From positions 12,892,766 through 12,956,765 of the forward strand of contig NC_059401.1 in assembly GCF_905220565.1 (NCBI RefSeq): a DNA stretch of 64,000 nucleotides, read 5' to 3'. Origin of the DNA: Melitaea cinxia. Its lineage: Eukaryota > Arthropoda > Insecta > Lepidoptera > Nymphalidae. Below the pieces are notes generated by a model. That model ran no database searches. It had not been told where the DNA came from and saw nothing but the letters and a program-made list of their open reading frames with translations. Positions within the stretch are counted from its first letter, which is position 1; the number at the start of each line of letters is the position of its first letter. Shown piece by piece: positions 27,401 through 43,300 of this stretch. A program made the translations under genes and the position numbers.

Positions 27401-30400
27401 ACTTCTCTTCCACGGGGACTGTCCGGCTCACCTCTGAACAATCCCGACGACGCTGTGTTTAGCAGGACCAGGTTCCCATCCCGGTCCGACACGGGCACAG
27501 GGGCGTTACTGGAGGCGCATTAAGTAGCGCCTCCTACGCATCCCCGTTCGTTGCCTGCGGACGGAGGCCTCCTCTCTCATCCACTCGTCGTCCTCCTTCT
27601 GGGACTTTACTGTCTCGCAGAAGAAGACCATCGCCTTCCAGGACTCGTCGTCGCCGAGCATCGCGGTGATGACGCTCGGCAGTGACAAGTCCCCTCCGAG
27701 GACTGTCGTCAGATCGCGACGCAGCGCCGCCCATCTCGGGCACACCTCGAGGGTGTGCTGGGCCGAGTCCACCGCCGCGCTACAATCGTGACATCCAATC
27801 GTCGGCTCCCTTTGGGCCGTCCGACACAAGTATTCACCAAAGCAGCCGTGCCCGGTGAGAACTTGCGTCAGACGGCAGGCTATATATCGACCCATCTCTA
27901 TAGTATAAATTAAAACCTAGTTCTTTTTAGTTATGAGCTATACAAAAGAAATATATACAATTATTAAAATATTTTATAGCGCTAACTATTTAAAACCATT
28001 CTTGTGTTATAACGTGTACCGAATCAAAACGTAAAACATAACAATAAGCAACGCCATAAGGCAGTTAAAGTACATTATTTACATTACATATATATTTAAC
28101 GTGCATTATTTACATTTGGGCGGATAAAGTACATTATTTACATTACAATGTTATATATTTAATGAAATAAATCAAGAGAAACGAGGTGTCATTATCATTA
28201 GACATTAGGTTTTCTTTGTAATCCGCTTAAAATGTCGGGGAAGTACTAAATGTATCGCTCCATCATACACGCAATTTTACATCTTTCCTTTGTTATTAAT
28301 ATTTGACAAACAATGCGCTATAAAATGTGTAATTAAGAAAGAACTATGGACTACAAATATCATTGTTACGTAATATTACTTATAAAAAACATGCTCATGC
28401 AAAAAACGTATAATTTCATGTGTACTTGTAATGCATTATATGAATATAGATGTTTAAATATTGCACGAAAAATATTCTCTTTAATAATTATAACTTGTAT
28501 AGAATAATAAAATATCTTAATAAACTTAATTATAAGCTATTTAAAAATATCGAGTCATTTCAGAACATTTTATTTGATAGTTAATTTTTCCTGACACATA
28601 ATTATTACTTCCTTAAATTCTTACTTCTTTACTTAAATTCTTTGTTTAAACTAAAAATTATTTGACTTTTGCCAAAACTATCTATACCGTGTACCGATTT
28701 AGATGATTTTTAATTTAATCAAAAGTTGGTATTTATCACGTGGTAACATTTGAATTTCATTGAGATCTGGTTACAAATTTTTGAGTAATCTTTGATAACG
28801 CGTATTTACTTGACTATTTTTTCGTCTACCTACGTTGTATTACTTGTCGATGTAATTGAAGTCGTTTTTTTTTTCGTTTGCGAGCAAACACAATTATTTT
28901 GGTTATAATTAAGACTAGTCTACATTAAGAAATTGAAATTATATACTATGGTAATGAAGGTCAGAATGCTAAATGTGGATTTACACGAGCATAGTGGAGA
29001 CCAATTTAACTGTGAAGATTAGATATTATTAAAAAAGGCTATGTATATTTCAGCGGTGGGGAGAGCTTGTAGTCAGTTACAAAGAAATAGGTATTCGAGT
29101 GAATCAGATGTTAATAGTATAACGCACTACATGTTCCTGATAACGGGTAAATATTAATCTGCCGATTTACGTGGTGGGTGTGACCATACGAAGGGATAGA
29201 TTTTTTTTCAAACCGTCAGATGAAGGAATTTTCTCAACACAATTGTTAGATTTTGGATCAGTACCACGACAACTTCAAGACGAAGCGTCTATAGAATCTG
29301 TTCGCTTGTCTTAGACGCTCAATACCATAAAAAGGGATCAAGTAGTTTATTTATTTTACAAAATATATTACAATTAAAAACTAAGACTTAAGAGCTAAAT
29401 ATTTATAGATAGTTATGGTACAAACCATTTCCACGTTGAATTGTGCCTAGAATGCTGGCAGCATTTCCCCGTTGAATCGCTATGTCGATTCTCTGGGCAA
29501 AAATGCACCAGCCCTCTTTTCACCAGTAGAGGCAATAACGCGAGGAGATATCTCATTTAAATTTTTTATGTAAATATAATTGAAGTACTTCACAAGGTGC
29601 AAGGTTACCCTCATTATATTATTCTGATGCGCTCGAGTAACTCCCAAAATCCCCAGTAGGGCTCCCCTACCAATAGTAGCAGGTATTTTGTATCAAAATC
29701 ATGTCTAAAATAGTTTTTTGTACTTGAAGTCAAGTCAAGAATAGCCATTAATTCCATCTTTGATACTAATAGATGAACTCTGTTAAGTTACTGATTTTAT
29801 CATAAAACGTTTAGCATTTTCGCTGCTCTATTATTGTCTCGAGGGTAACGCAAACGAGTGTATTATTTTAATAAACCTAATCAGCCTCAGTCATACTAAA
29901 AAAAATATGACGCATTAGAAGTGATTGGACAAAAGATAAAGCATACATATCTGATCAATCTGATCCGTAGATAAATGTAGGAGATCACGCTAGGTCGTAT
30001 AAATAGAAGAAAGAAATAATATTATCAAACTTTAGTGTTCTGTCGTCAGATATATCTATCTTTGTACGATAAATATCTCTTACAGGAGTGACAACAATGG
30101 TTGCCCTATTGACACGAATGTAATCTTATCAAAATATTTTCTCAAATGCATGTTTTTATCACAAGCACATATTGGCTATAACTACACTACATTTGCATTT
30201 TTTCACATGCCACTAATATTGAATGAAATAATTACCAGCTTTTTGGAATATCTCGACGGTGAAGAAGATGACAGCATCAATGCCACTGAATTGTTGGAAG
30301 AAAAGTAAGGCAAAACCAACAATTAGAGGCCTCATTACGGATGATGAGAAGAATACTTCACGTGTAAACAAACTCTTCGGTTCCTCCACTTTTTCATTGT

Positions 30401-33400
30401 TTCTGCAACGAATTTTTTTTAAATGTAAGATGTTTGTAAATGTTTAATATAGTAAACTCGTGGTGTAATGGTGCGTGTGCCGTGTCGGCGGCACCTAAAA
30501 CACCGGCGGTCGCGGGTTCGATTCCCGCGCGGAGTGGACAAATATTTATTTTCGGTCTGATTGTTAGTCCTTGTTGGTCTCCCTACCGTGCCCCGGAGAG
30601 CACGTTAAGCTGTTGATCCCGGTTGTTATCATGTACAACTGATAGCGATCGTTACTCACAGTAGGGAATATATCCGCCAACCCGCATTGTAGCAGCGTGG
30701 TGGATTAAGCTCTGATCCTTCTTCTACATGGGGAAAGTAGCCTAGGCCCAGCAGTGGGATATTACAGGTCGAAATGAAATAGCAAAATTTTGCATTTGTA
30801 TTTTTTCTTAACTAAGAAATTTAATTTTTATCACAATGAAAATTAAAGTCACTGGAAATGAATGTGAAATAAAATTAAGATATCTCGAGTAACAAAGAAG
30901 AAGTTCTACAATAATAAAGTTACGTTTTACATTAATAATTTTGTTCCACCCGTTCGTCATCCAAGAGCTTAAAACGCTTACGTTTAAAACCCGTCTCTGT
31001 TATTATTTGTCCCTACAACTAATAAGTTTCGTCTGTATTTCAATTTTACATATATACTTAAACATATACAATGTTATATAAGCACCATTAGCAAAATTTT
31101 GTAAATATAAGTTTAATGAAGCGACAGCAGTTAATATGTTTGGAATTGACATATTAAATCTCCTCGTTTTTGGCGTTAAGCCGAAAGAGTTGAGTTGAGT
31201 CTGACATGTGTTGTTATGATTTAAGACCGAAAATGTATTTCTCTGTATGAAATATATTTATTACAATTTTATACTTTTCATAACTCTCTTTATTGGAAAA
31301 CAAACAACAATAAAAGAATAAACAATAACAAAAAATATATAAGGAACTTTTATCTAATAGATAAGAGTTTGATAGTTTTCTTTCTGTTTTACCAGCAAAC
31401 TAAACTTTATTTACGAGCGAAAGTAACTATCTAACCTATGACCGTAAAGGCCTGTTTTACCGGTTGCCGTTAAAGCTATCTAACGCATGACAGTATCCAA
31501 TAGATAAAAGTTTATGGCGTATTTTTCTTTTTCACCATCGAATTTTCGTTAATTAATGGAATATTTCTATTCGCTTTTAGTGAATCTGAAAATTGTATGT
31601 TCTTAACCCAGGTTAGACAGACACTAACGGCTTATTTTACCCTACTAGCGACCCGCCCGGCTTCGCTCGGATGCAATGCTGATACTAAATATAAAATATA
31701 AAATAAATAAATAAATATAATATATGCCTAAAAATGTGTTTATTTACGACATCACATTAGAAACCTCTAAAACTATCAGTGTTCCTCTACTATATTATGC
31801 ATGTTTATACATATAAAACTTCCTCTGAAATCATTCTATTTACTAAAGAACACCTCATCAAAATCCGTTGCGTAGTTTTAAAAATCTAAGCACACAGATA
31901 GCGGGAAGCGACTTTGTTTTACACTATGTAGTTATGTGCAGAATAAACTTTATCAGCAAACGGTGGAACAGGCCCTTATTTACTTTATTTGGCAGGTAAA
32001 AAACCTTCAGTAACGGATAATTAAATTGGCCCTTAATTTAAATACGTGTGGTAAGTCTTTACCAATTACATAGGTTTCAATTATAGTCGTTTAAACATTG
32101 ATTTTTCAACCCTCTTAGGAAAGACTATTCGATATTAATAAATTAATATCTGCTTTTTAATTTGTTGTTTTATCAAACCATTGATTAAAACAAAGTTCTA
32201 ATTAAAACCAAATACATAATACTCATTCATAGGTTGGTTTATTGACTCTCAATGAAGCTTAAATGATAGAGATATTTTTAACGATTCAGTTAGGGTGAAA
32301 AATACGCAAAGGGAATTATTCACTAATAACATTATAACAGTAATCATAATACATAAAACTGCCATATCTTTTTGACGTACATAGGTTCAGAGATTTGTTA
32401 AATAAAAAGTGCATAGAATACATTGTAAAACCAAAACGTACTCTTCGTCATCATTTTTGACGGTAGCTATAGCGTGATGAGAGAGGTGCAGCCACTTGAT
32501 CGCGAGCGCGTCGTCCAGGCCTCTTGACTTCAACCACACTGGAGATTCGGGCAACGGCAGTAGTACAAAAAACAAAGCAGCTAAAAGAAAAATATAAAAG
32601 TTAAACACGATAACTAAATTTACTTATATTTACTGTGCTTTAACTTACAAAATAACCTACCCTATCTGCTAGATGACGAATAACAACTAGCGCAATTGCA
32701 ACTCCAAAAGTAACTAGTATTAGATAATAGGTTTATATTTAACATTATCGATTCATTAATTATTGATTAATTCAACCTGAAACATTGATTACCAGGCATA
32801 GAAGGAGAAAGAGTCTCCACTTATCATTTTACTACATAAAATATTTGTTACTATACAGCGTTACTCTATTTTTTAACCGACTTCAAAAAAGGAGGAGGTT
32901 ACTCAATTCGACCGTGTATCTATAATATATATAAACGCGAAAGGTCACTCATCACGAAATCTCCAAAACTATAACACCTGAAAACTTGAAATTTGGCAGG
33001 TAGGCTCCTTATAAGACGTAAGCATCCGCTAAGAACGGATTTTATGAAAAACTAGATCATTTAACTAGATTATTATTAGATTATATTATTATTGGTAGAT
33101 TGACTCACTCATCACGAAATCTCCGAAACTATAACAGCTACAAACTTGAAATTTGGCAGGTAGGTTTCTTATAGGGCGTAGACATCCGCTAAGAACTAAT
33201 TTTACGAAACTCAACCCCTAAAGGGGTAAAACGGGGGTTGGAAGTTTGTATAAAAGTCCTATGTTTTTGAAGTAAGAGACTTACATTTTAAACAGTATGC
33301 TCTATAGATTGTAGAAAGGTGACCAAATAATGTATCTTTAGAAATCAACTCTCTTTTGGAGTTTAAACGGCGGATGGTAGGTTGACTCACTCATCACGAA

Positions 33401-34257
33401 ACCTCCGAAACTATAACAGCTACAAACTTGAAATTTGGCAGGTAGGTTCCTTATATGGCTTAGACATCCGCTTAGAACTGATTTTACGAAAATCGACCCG
33501 TAAGGGGATAAAGCGGGGGTCGGAATTTTGTATGAAAGTCTTATGTTTTTACAGTAAGAGACTTGAAATTTAAAATATATATGCTCTATAGATGGCGAGG
33601 AGATGTCCAAATAATGCATCGTAATCTATATATATATAAAAGAGAAAGGTCACTAACTCACTCATCACGAGAACTCAAAAACCGCTGGATGGTCTATCTA
33701 TCCAGGTTGGACAAAGATAAAATTTGGCAGGGAGGTAGATTATAGTTAGCAGACGTCCGCTTAGAACAGATTTTACAATATTCCACCTCTAAGGGGGTTT
33801 AATTGGGGTTGATAGTTTGTATGAAACATATACAGCCTGAAAATAAAACTAAAAATGTGGTGTATACAGAGGTTTTATAAAAATTACTATTAAATTATAC
33901 TAAATTGAGCCTTTTAAAAAGTTACTCAGTTTGATAAGCATTTCAAGTGACTGAAATAAAAAAAATATTTGCGTTAAACATCTTAATAGTAATGCATATC
34001 TTCATAACCACGCGGACGTAATCGCGGCGTTAGTGTATTATAAAACAAAGTCTCCAAAAGTGTATGTGATCAATTCGCTCAAAATCTACTGAACGGATTT
34101 TAATGCGGTTTCACCATTGAAGAGAGGGCTCCACCATTGGCAAGAGGAAGGTTTACGGAAAGGCTAAGCCGATTTTGATGAGAGTTTCACTGGAAGTTTG
34201 CCGGGAAAACTTTGTGACACACTGATTTCAACGCAGGCGAAGCCGCGGGCACAGCTA

Positions 34258-34308
<51 letters not shown>

Positions 34309-37300
34309 TGGGGATTACTTCGCCGCTTATGAACCGATTTTGATAATTCTTTTTTTTTTGGAAAGGAAATATCCCTGGTGTGGTACCATGATAAGGAAAT
34401 CAGAATCTGATGATGGGATCCTAGAGAAATTGAGGGAATCTCTCGAAAATCCGCATAACTTTTTACTGGGTATACCGATTTTGATGACTTTCAATTTAAT
34501 CGAAAGCCGATGTTTATCATGTGGTCCCATTTAAATTTCATCGAGATCCGATTACAACTTTTAGAGTAATCTTTGATAATGCGTATTTACTTGACTATTT
34601 TTTTCGTTTACCTACGTTGTATTACTTGTCGATATAATTGAAGTCGATTTTTTTTTTTCGTTTGCCTGCAAACACAATTATTTCCTATAAATTTTCTTAG
34701 GCTCTTTTTCTAATCAAATTATTAATTTTATGAAATCACGACACTTACGTAAGTGGAACTAATATAATATGTTAAAAAAAATATCGTTAGTTTGTTACAC
34801 CAACACAACATTGTACGTAAGTTACATATCAAGTTACTGCAGAATTGCATTTGTGTTTGAAAACCCTGAATAAGACACAAACAAGATTTTGTTTAATTAT
34901 TTCATCAATATTTATTTACACCAATACATGAAATAAATTGTTCAAACATAGCTCTGATCGAGGTGTAAATTTTGTTATTTGATTTATATTTATCTTGCAC
35001 AATAATGACGTCAATCAGTAAAGTAAGCAACGAGATATATGTGTGTATGTGTGTTTTACAGATCAACCACCCCAGTAACAAGCTTTATAATTTAAATGAC
35101 AATAATAGCCAAAAATACGTTAATAAGCTATTTTTATGTTTAAGATAAAGATATTGTTTGATTTGTGTTACTTTTGGCGTAGTTACTCTGCTCAATCTAC
35201 AAAAAAACTATAAAACCGCACCTTTTTATAATATAAATTTTATATTCATTTAAATCTTATTATTAGAAAAAACCTGCTTGCTAATGCAAAAAAAAAATTG
35301 GTTTTTATTAAATCTGCCTGTGAGCATCTCAATTATATGAGAATGTATTGTAACTAGTCGAAAATAAAAAAAATAACAGAAATATATAGCTGTCCTCCTA
35401 TGTCGAAGTTTTAGTATTTTAGTCACTTTATATTTTGTATTTTTATATAATAATATTATTATATTGATAGATTGTTAGATTATTATATTGCACAGATTTT
35501 CAAACTTTTTAAATTATCATACGGCATAAATCAAATTAAATCGACTAACATGCAAAAAAAAAAATATTTAAAAGCTTGAGTAGAATTTTTTAGGGGGAAG
35601 TTCTCAATTTTTTTGTTTCTTCTTGTGTGTATCTCATAACTTTTTACTGCGTGGACCGATTTTGATGATTTTTTTAAACAAAAGGTGGCGCTTGTCATGT
35701 GGTCTCATTTATATTTATTGCGATGTATAAGTATTTTTTTTTTTTTAATAATGCGTATTTACACACTGTATTGCTTGTCGATGTAATGCAGTCAGACAGG
35801 TGTTATTTTGTTTTACGAACATACAATTATATTGCCTCAGTTCAGATAAATCAAATGCAGTGTTAAAAATTACCACAAAATAAAGCAGAGAAGAAAGCCA
35901 AATATCTCCATGATAACCAGTTTCCGGCTACGTATGGAATGAGGATACCCAGCGACATAGACAGAGTGGGCAAAGAGCCCAGCCTCCCTCGGATTTCAGG
36001 ATCACAGCATTCGCTTACCTGTTAACAAAGTTCAATTTATAATTCGACGTTATTAGTTACGTTTTCCGATCAAGCTGTAATAAAAAGCTATTAAGCCTAT
36101 AAACAAATAAAATTTATGTACAATTTGTTTTTGAATAAGTGTACTTTCTGTTTGACAATGATATTGCAAGACGAGGTATTTCGAGTAACCCTTATTAACA
36201 ATTTACTTTTGCTACAACTCTTTACAAATATTTTACTTCTGGAGAAAGGCCTCATAATGTTAAGAATAACTATTAGAATTTAATAAGCCACATTATTCTA
36301 TTTTCAGTTGGTAAATAAACAATATGACCCAAAATTTAAACAATTACCACTAAATTGATATTAAGGAATAACGATTTATGTAGTCTCAAAGATTGGACAA
36401 ACAACATTACAACCCTCTATATATAGATATCACACATAACACGTATATTCATAATTATGATGGTTGATAGATGGTATGGAGACAAAATAGTGTCAAAAAA
36501 AATTAGTGAATACATTTATTCATTAAAAAAATTATTTCAAAGTTATGAGATTCGCAAGAACGTAAAAAACGTCAACGCGAAGCAACCGCATGGAACGGCT
36601 TGTACAAAGTATCTGAAAAAAAATGTCCATTGCACATTTGTATTATATTTGGGGAATAATATTTGAGAACTGCACAACTGGTTTCACATTTTTTTTTATT
36701 GTTTTTATATTTTTGGAAAAAACTATAAGTTTTTTTTTTAATTCGACCGGAAAATCGAAAATTCTACGTACTATCGTCCTAAAACTCCTAAAACACAGCT
36801 TTAAAAATATACTTCTAACTTTACAACTTAATGTTTTTTGTCTTTTTCTTTGGAATATAAAATATCTTTTAAAATCTAATGCTAATCTATTTCTTTATAT
36901 TAAAATATAAACAAATACCGTAAGGATTGACAGAGTAACTCAAACATTTATAATATTAGTACCTATGGCTTAACTTAATAAACATATTGGTAACTTATCA
37001 AAGATATATTAAGCAATACGAACACGTAAAGAACTACGCGTACATAGTTGCAGCTTAGATACGTGAAACACAAATTATGGTAATACTCTTACAATACGTC
37101 AGCTATTAATCTTTATAAGACAGCCGCTATGTCTTGTTATTTTTTTATATATTGCACTATTTATAAGTCTGTTCTGTTTAATTGAGCATTTGAATAATTG
37201 TACTTGAAAGTAACTATATACTTCCTCATAACCTGACAATACTCATCTGTTCCGTGATATCCACATCTGTGTTAGATTTAACGCTTATGTACACATGTCT

Positions 37301-40300
37301 GACGTTATAAAACTGTTTGAAAATTCTTTATAAAAAAAATATTTGTTCCATTGCATATATACTATATATACTTACCAAGATATATATCTTCGAAATTTTG
37401 TTATTCATAGGTTTGATGACTTTCAGTAATCCTAATACAGTACGGTTAATTTCGCAAATGTCACATAAAAAACATATTTAATTAAGAAATATAAATCAGA
37501 ATATAAATCTCGAATAACACAGTAGTTTAATATTAAACTATTACAGTAAAATACTAGTAAATTCATTTACATCAAAATCTTATTTTGGTTGATAATGTGC
37601 ATAGAAATAGACAAGAGGGGTTAAACGAAAATATCAATATTAAAAAGGATACGAGCAACTGTTAACTGTCAGATATAAACCGGGAATCAAAATGTAAGCA
37701 GATATGAAAATAGCAGATATTTGACTACACGATATAAAGCCCTATGTTATTGTTATCTAAACTTCTGATGTTAAACAGTAAAAATATTTAATTTGCTGTA
37801 ATTTTTTTCTATTTTTTAAGTGAAGTAGTTAGCAGATTAATGAGTAACAGTTGGTTTTTGGTCATGAGAAAAGGAAAAAAGAATCGCATACAGACAAAGA
37901 CAATAGTTTTACTAGAGAACAAAGAAGTTCAAGTGAATTTAAACTGTGACCATCACATAGAAATTCATTGTTTCTTCCTTTTAATATTTTCTGCATTAAA
38001 ATTAAATTAAAAGTAGTAATTTTTCGCTTATTTCTTTAATTCTTCGCTTTCCCATGTACGAGAAGGATCAGAGCTTAATCCACCACGCTGCTCCAATGCG
38101 GGTTGGCGGATATATTCCCTACTATGAGTAACGATCGCTATCAGGTGTACATGATAACAACCGGGACCGACGGCTTAATGTGCTCTCCGAGGCACGGTGG
38201 GGAGACCCACTAGGACTGTGCTTGTTATTTATAAAACCGATATTTATACAACCTTAACGTCGAAAAATAAATAACTCTATCTCCATTAACGATAATATGG
38301 AAGTCTTGAATATGTTAACATTACTTCAAATTTTTATATCACAAATTGCTTCTACATTTTTCGATAGTAATTACGAAAAAATATTAAAAAATTAGACCAA
38401 TTATTACTTTAATTATTACTTTTAATGAATATGTACTAGAATTGCTGATATCAAAAGAATCTTTTTCATTTCAATTTAATTAAGAAGTTATTTTTTTTAC
38501 CTTATTATTAACACAGTATAATTTAATAAAATGACTATTTTTTTTCTGAACCTCATATAATTATTTGATGATTATGACCAGGAACCATTAAAATTGACGT
38601 AGTTTTGTGCAAAATATCAATACGATTGTATTTTTTTTATCTTGTTGCTTAATTTTTTTTTCAATTCTTGTTTTTACTTTTTTAATGATTTACAACTTAC
38701 TAATTATTATCAGTTATCAAAATATTTAGTACGGTCTTTTTTTTGCTTATTTTTATTGACTTGAGGATCGGTATGGTTTAGACGGTAGTTACGTCAGCAA
38801 TATTTATTTATTATTTCTGAATAGATTAACAATATTTATAACAATGTTTACGTAAGCACAGGGGGAAGTTGGTAGGGTTTCACTTACTTTCGCTGACAAT
38901 GGGGAGGATAGGGTTAAAAATTACTAAAATTCTACTTATGTAATATAGAATGACTACTTACGATTAAATATTCTAAGCAACAAAAAGAGTGGACTAAGAC
39001 AGTGTCAGCAACATGATCAAGATCACAGAGATTAATATAGTACCTATACTTATTTCTCTGAGAATTTAAGAATATTTGTTTTGGTGCAAATCAGGCTGAA
39101 ATAATAAATATTTAGACAGTAACAAACTGTAACATTTTTTTTAAATATACTTACATATACTTGCGCTGGCGCTAAAACAAATCCAACACAAAAACCCGAC
39201 AGTATACGTCCCAATAGTATAACAGGAAAGTTAGGTGCAAATCCGAGTATGAGCCAACTGGCACCCCAAAGCGGTGCTGTCAGTTGCAATGTCCGCTTCC
39301 TGCCTGCACGTTGCATCAGAGGTCCGGAACACATACTGCCAAAAAAAGCTCCTAGCGGTGGTATTGCACCTGTAGAGTAAGAAATATAGCATATTATATA
39401 AGGATAACATAAAAGGAAATGGTTATTTTGAAATTAAAAGTAAACAAGAATAAAAGAATCCATTACAAATAAACCATTTATCCATTACTAACAACCAAAA
39501 AATGAAATCTCTTCTCATTATGATATTATTTAATATTAAAGAAGAATACTTTACCAATCCATGATTTTTGTTCGCTATGTTGTATAATATCCGGATTAAG
39601 ACTTTCCATTGAAGGTATAGATGATGATGAATATCCTCTGACAAGGCCGATGATGAGAAAAGCAAGTGATGCGCCGAAGGTCAGCCATAACTGAAATAAT
39701 TTAAGACATAAGAACAGGAAGCTGCGTGTCTCGCGGTACATTGCGGAGAAAACCCACACGCCAACATCCTCAATCTTTTTATTTAGATTTTATTTTCAGA
39801 AGGTAATAAACGAGAGTTTTTTATTGTGCACTTTAAATAAAAATGAATTTAACATAAACATAACAATCACTTTTAATCAATTTTCATTTTATTTATTTTT
39901 ATTTATTTAACAATTTATTATACGTACAAAACTATATACATAATAATTATATATGTCATGGAGACTCACGTATAATGGGTGTGCTTATCCCTTTAAGAGA
40001 TTTCTTCCAGCACACCCAAAACGGAACAATTACAGATATCAATTACAGCAGGTAGACGTACAATATTAAAACATTAAATCATTGAAATACATATACATAT
40101 ATACATACGTACACGCACATATATTTATAGACATATACAATCATACACATGTGCAAACATATACATTATACATACACATACAAAAAAATAACGTTGACAC
40201 AAAATAATATAAGCTCATTGATAAATATTTAAGTATTTATAAATATCAAAAATATAGTAGCCCAAGAGAAGACTTGTTGCTAGGTAGCATTTAATGCGGA

Positions 40301-43300
40301 ACTGAGTTACCCTCATTAAACATAATAATTTAATACAATTATATTTCGTAGTACCCGCACTAGTCGGTACTTACATATATATCACTAATAATAATTACTG
40401 CATTAAAGAATATAGCCACCCTCTCTCTTCCCGTGGGTGTCGTAAGAGGCGACTAAGGATAACACAGTTCCACTATCACCTAGGAACTTAAAAAGTCGAC
40501 CGATGGCAGGATAACCATCCAACTGCTGTCTTTGAAATACACAGGCCAATAAAAATTAAAGATAATGCTCTTTAAGTTTATTATTATTATTATTATTTAA
40601 ACTCATTTTACATAAAAAAATGCAGTAATACACTCCAAAAATCGCAGAGGTTTATCCGGAGCGTTAAGTTTGAATACAGTTCATTTAGGCAATAAAAATA
40701 CGGTGGTTATAAACTAAAGTAAGTAGGTATATCTTTTAATTCGATGTAAATGCGTACGCAGGGAAGGCGATCGAGACGCAAAACCGGTTTACTACAAGCA
40801 GTTACAGGATGTTCAGTAATTCGTCTTCAATTCATTTCTTATATTTTTATAGTGATTATAGTAAGTATATGTAGTCGTAGAAGTACGAAGTGATGACGGC
40901 AATGAATTCCACAGCCTAGCCGCGTGGGCGGTATAGGAATCAGTATAGAAACTAGAAGAGTGTTTCAATTTTATTGTCCTTAAGCACTAAGGGAACGGCC
41001 GAACTACCTTAAATTCTATTAAAAATCATTATATAAAATTAAACTAGCGGTTTTAGCCACGTTAATGTTAAGCCAGGTTCTACGCGTTACAAGGTGAAGT
41101 TTTATATCATCCAGTCTTTTCTTATGAAATTCTTTCTAGTAAAAAGAAAATTAAAATCAGACCCTTATTTTGTTTTTCTTACCCTGGTTAGATTTTAAGT
41201 GCTAATGAGTAAATATTGAAATATTTTAGCCGCGACTCGTATGATCGCAACAGACTAGTCTTTCGCACAGAATAAGCAAGGTGCCAGAGAAACCGTTTTT
41301 AAACACGTTCAAGTTTCACGCAGTGCGTAGCGTAATGTGGCCTCAAAGCCAAAATGCAAGACCTATTCTAAAACACCTCTAATTGACTATTGTAAAATAT
41401 TGTATAATTTAGGTATTTCTTTTTAATTTTTCATTTTCATACTTTTTTTCTATTTGTTTTACACACTTTGACCAAAACGAACTTATCGTTAAAAAATGAG
41501 TCATCTTTTCATGCTGAAGCTATTTGTAAACAAAATATCATATTATTACAGTCTATAAAGGTGCATTCAGACCAACCAATCGACGATAATACATAAATAG
41601 AATCGGGCTTTTGTTAGTCATTTTACTGATGATTGCTGTTAACCTATGGAGTGGAGACCGCGTCTTAGCAAACGCCCGTTGAACCGACGATCCTACGTAA
41701 GATTGCCGGTGTAGACTGGATAAGAATTGCGAAAAACAGGATGTTTGGCGCGAACTTGGGGAGGCCTATGTCCAGCAGTGAACTGCAATAGGCTGAGCTG
41801 ATGCTGTTAACCAAATACTTGTAGAAATTAATAAAGGAGACAAACTTATGAACGTGATAATATTATATCACTAGCTTAGCCCTGCGGTTTTATCCACAAC
41901 AGTTTGAGGACAAAATGTACTAACATATATTTAAACCATTACTTTAAGAGTGTGGTAGACTTATTTTGTTGCAGAATTATTTTAATACTACGATATCATA
42001 TATATTCATCGAAGTCATGTCAATCATTTGATCATATGATGATTAGATCGTGTTTGTGATGCTTTAATCATGTGACGCTAAGGACAATTTTGTTCAAAAA
42101 GAAGAACTTGCGATTGAATAACATATTTATTTTGATAAGGATTCATCTTATCATGTCTAAAGCCACCTTCGTAAATAATGCATTATTTTAGAATAAACTT
42201 GATCAGATCAGATCAGTTCAGCCTATTGCAGTGCATTGCTGGACACAGGCCTCCCAAAGTTCGCCCCAGACATTCCGGTTACAAACTTGATAAATATTAT
42301 AAACTATTAAAAACTTGATCATCATGAAAAAATTATAATAAGACAACCTTAAAATATTCCGCCATACTATATGTTTTTAGTCACTTTTTTGAAATTATTC
42401 AAAATAGCAGGTGCCTACTTTATTTTGAAAATACAAATGTTTTGCGACAATCAACGACCCAGGTTAAAAAATTAAATCAGCTTTTCGTTTAAAATCGATG
42501 ACCGCTCTGATGTAGAGGTGTGCTTGCCGTGTTAGCGCCTACACCCCGGCGTTCACTGGTTCGATTTCCCTTGGAGTGAAAATTTGTATACGTATAAAAC
42601 TTTGTTTCCAATCTGGCGGTCTGTCCTTATGTGTCTCTCCACTGTTTATTGGAGAACACGTAAGCTGTTGGTTCCAGCTGCTATCATAGACATGGTAGCG
42701 ATCGTTACTCATAGCAGATGGCAGATTAAGCTCTGACCCCTTTTCCCTATGGAAAAAGAGGCCTATGCCGAACAGTGGGTTGTTATAGGCCAAATCGTAC
42801 CATACCATATTGTTGAGTTGTAACGAAAAATGAATGTTAAAAATATCTATAACTAATATGTCTATAACAAATTCTAACCAGATCCGATTAGTATGCAACG
42901 TCAAAGGAATTAAGTCACATTCGATAGTGAACATCACACGTGTAGTATTCGTTCGCGTTTATTGGCTAGGTCTGAACGCACCATAATGCGACAAAATATT
43001 AGTATTCATATAATTTATACCAACCGAGATATATGTCTGAAACTGAAAATTGCAATTTCACACTACACAATTTTTATTATTATTACCAGAAAAGTTATAA
43101 CGATATAATTATTTTATTTTTATTAAATAATTATAACGAAATACCTTGACTTGAATTATGATCTGTATGGAAATATGAAATTATGTTTTATCATTTTATA
43201 TTAAGACTAGCTGTGCCCGCGACTTCGTCCGCGTAGAATTTTACAAAAAGTTATTGTTCAGTTCGCAGAGTTGTAAAATAAATACATTTCTAAAGTAAAA

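Larger units (their letters stand above)
32875..34690 (+). repeat. Repeat family C split by a nested Helitron
   Basis: The 5' end AACCGACTTCAAAAAAGGAG (32875-32918) and the 3' part (34305-34680, ending TTTGCCTGCAAACACAATTA) are separated by the Helitron 32919-34258 and a (TA)n run. Removing them restores the family order, so the Helitron inserted second. Confidence 0.85.

Noticed and set aside
30452..30540. tRNA gene
   Set aside because: Good B box, but no acceptor stem pairing is completed and the sequence continues into a SINE body.
34304..34534. ORFs on both strands near 34.4 kb
   Set aside because: They fall in repeat family C units; the same frames appear in other copies.
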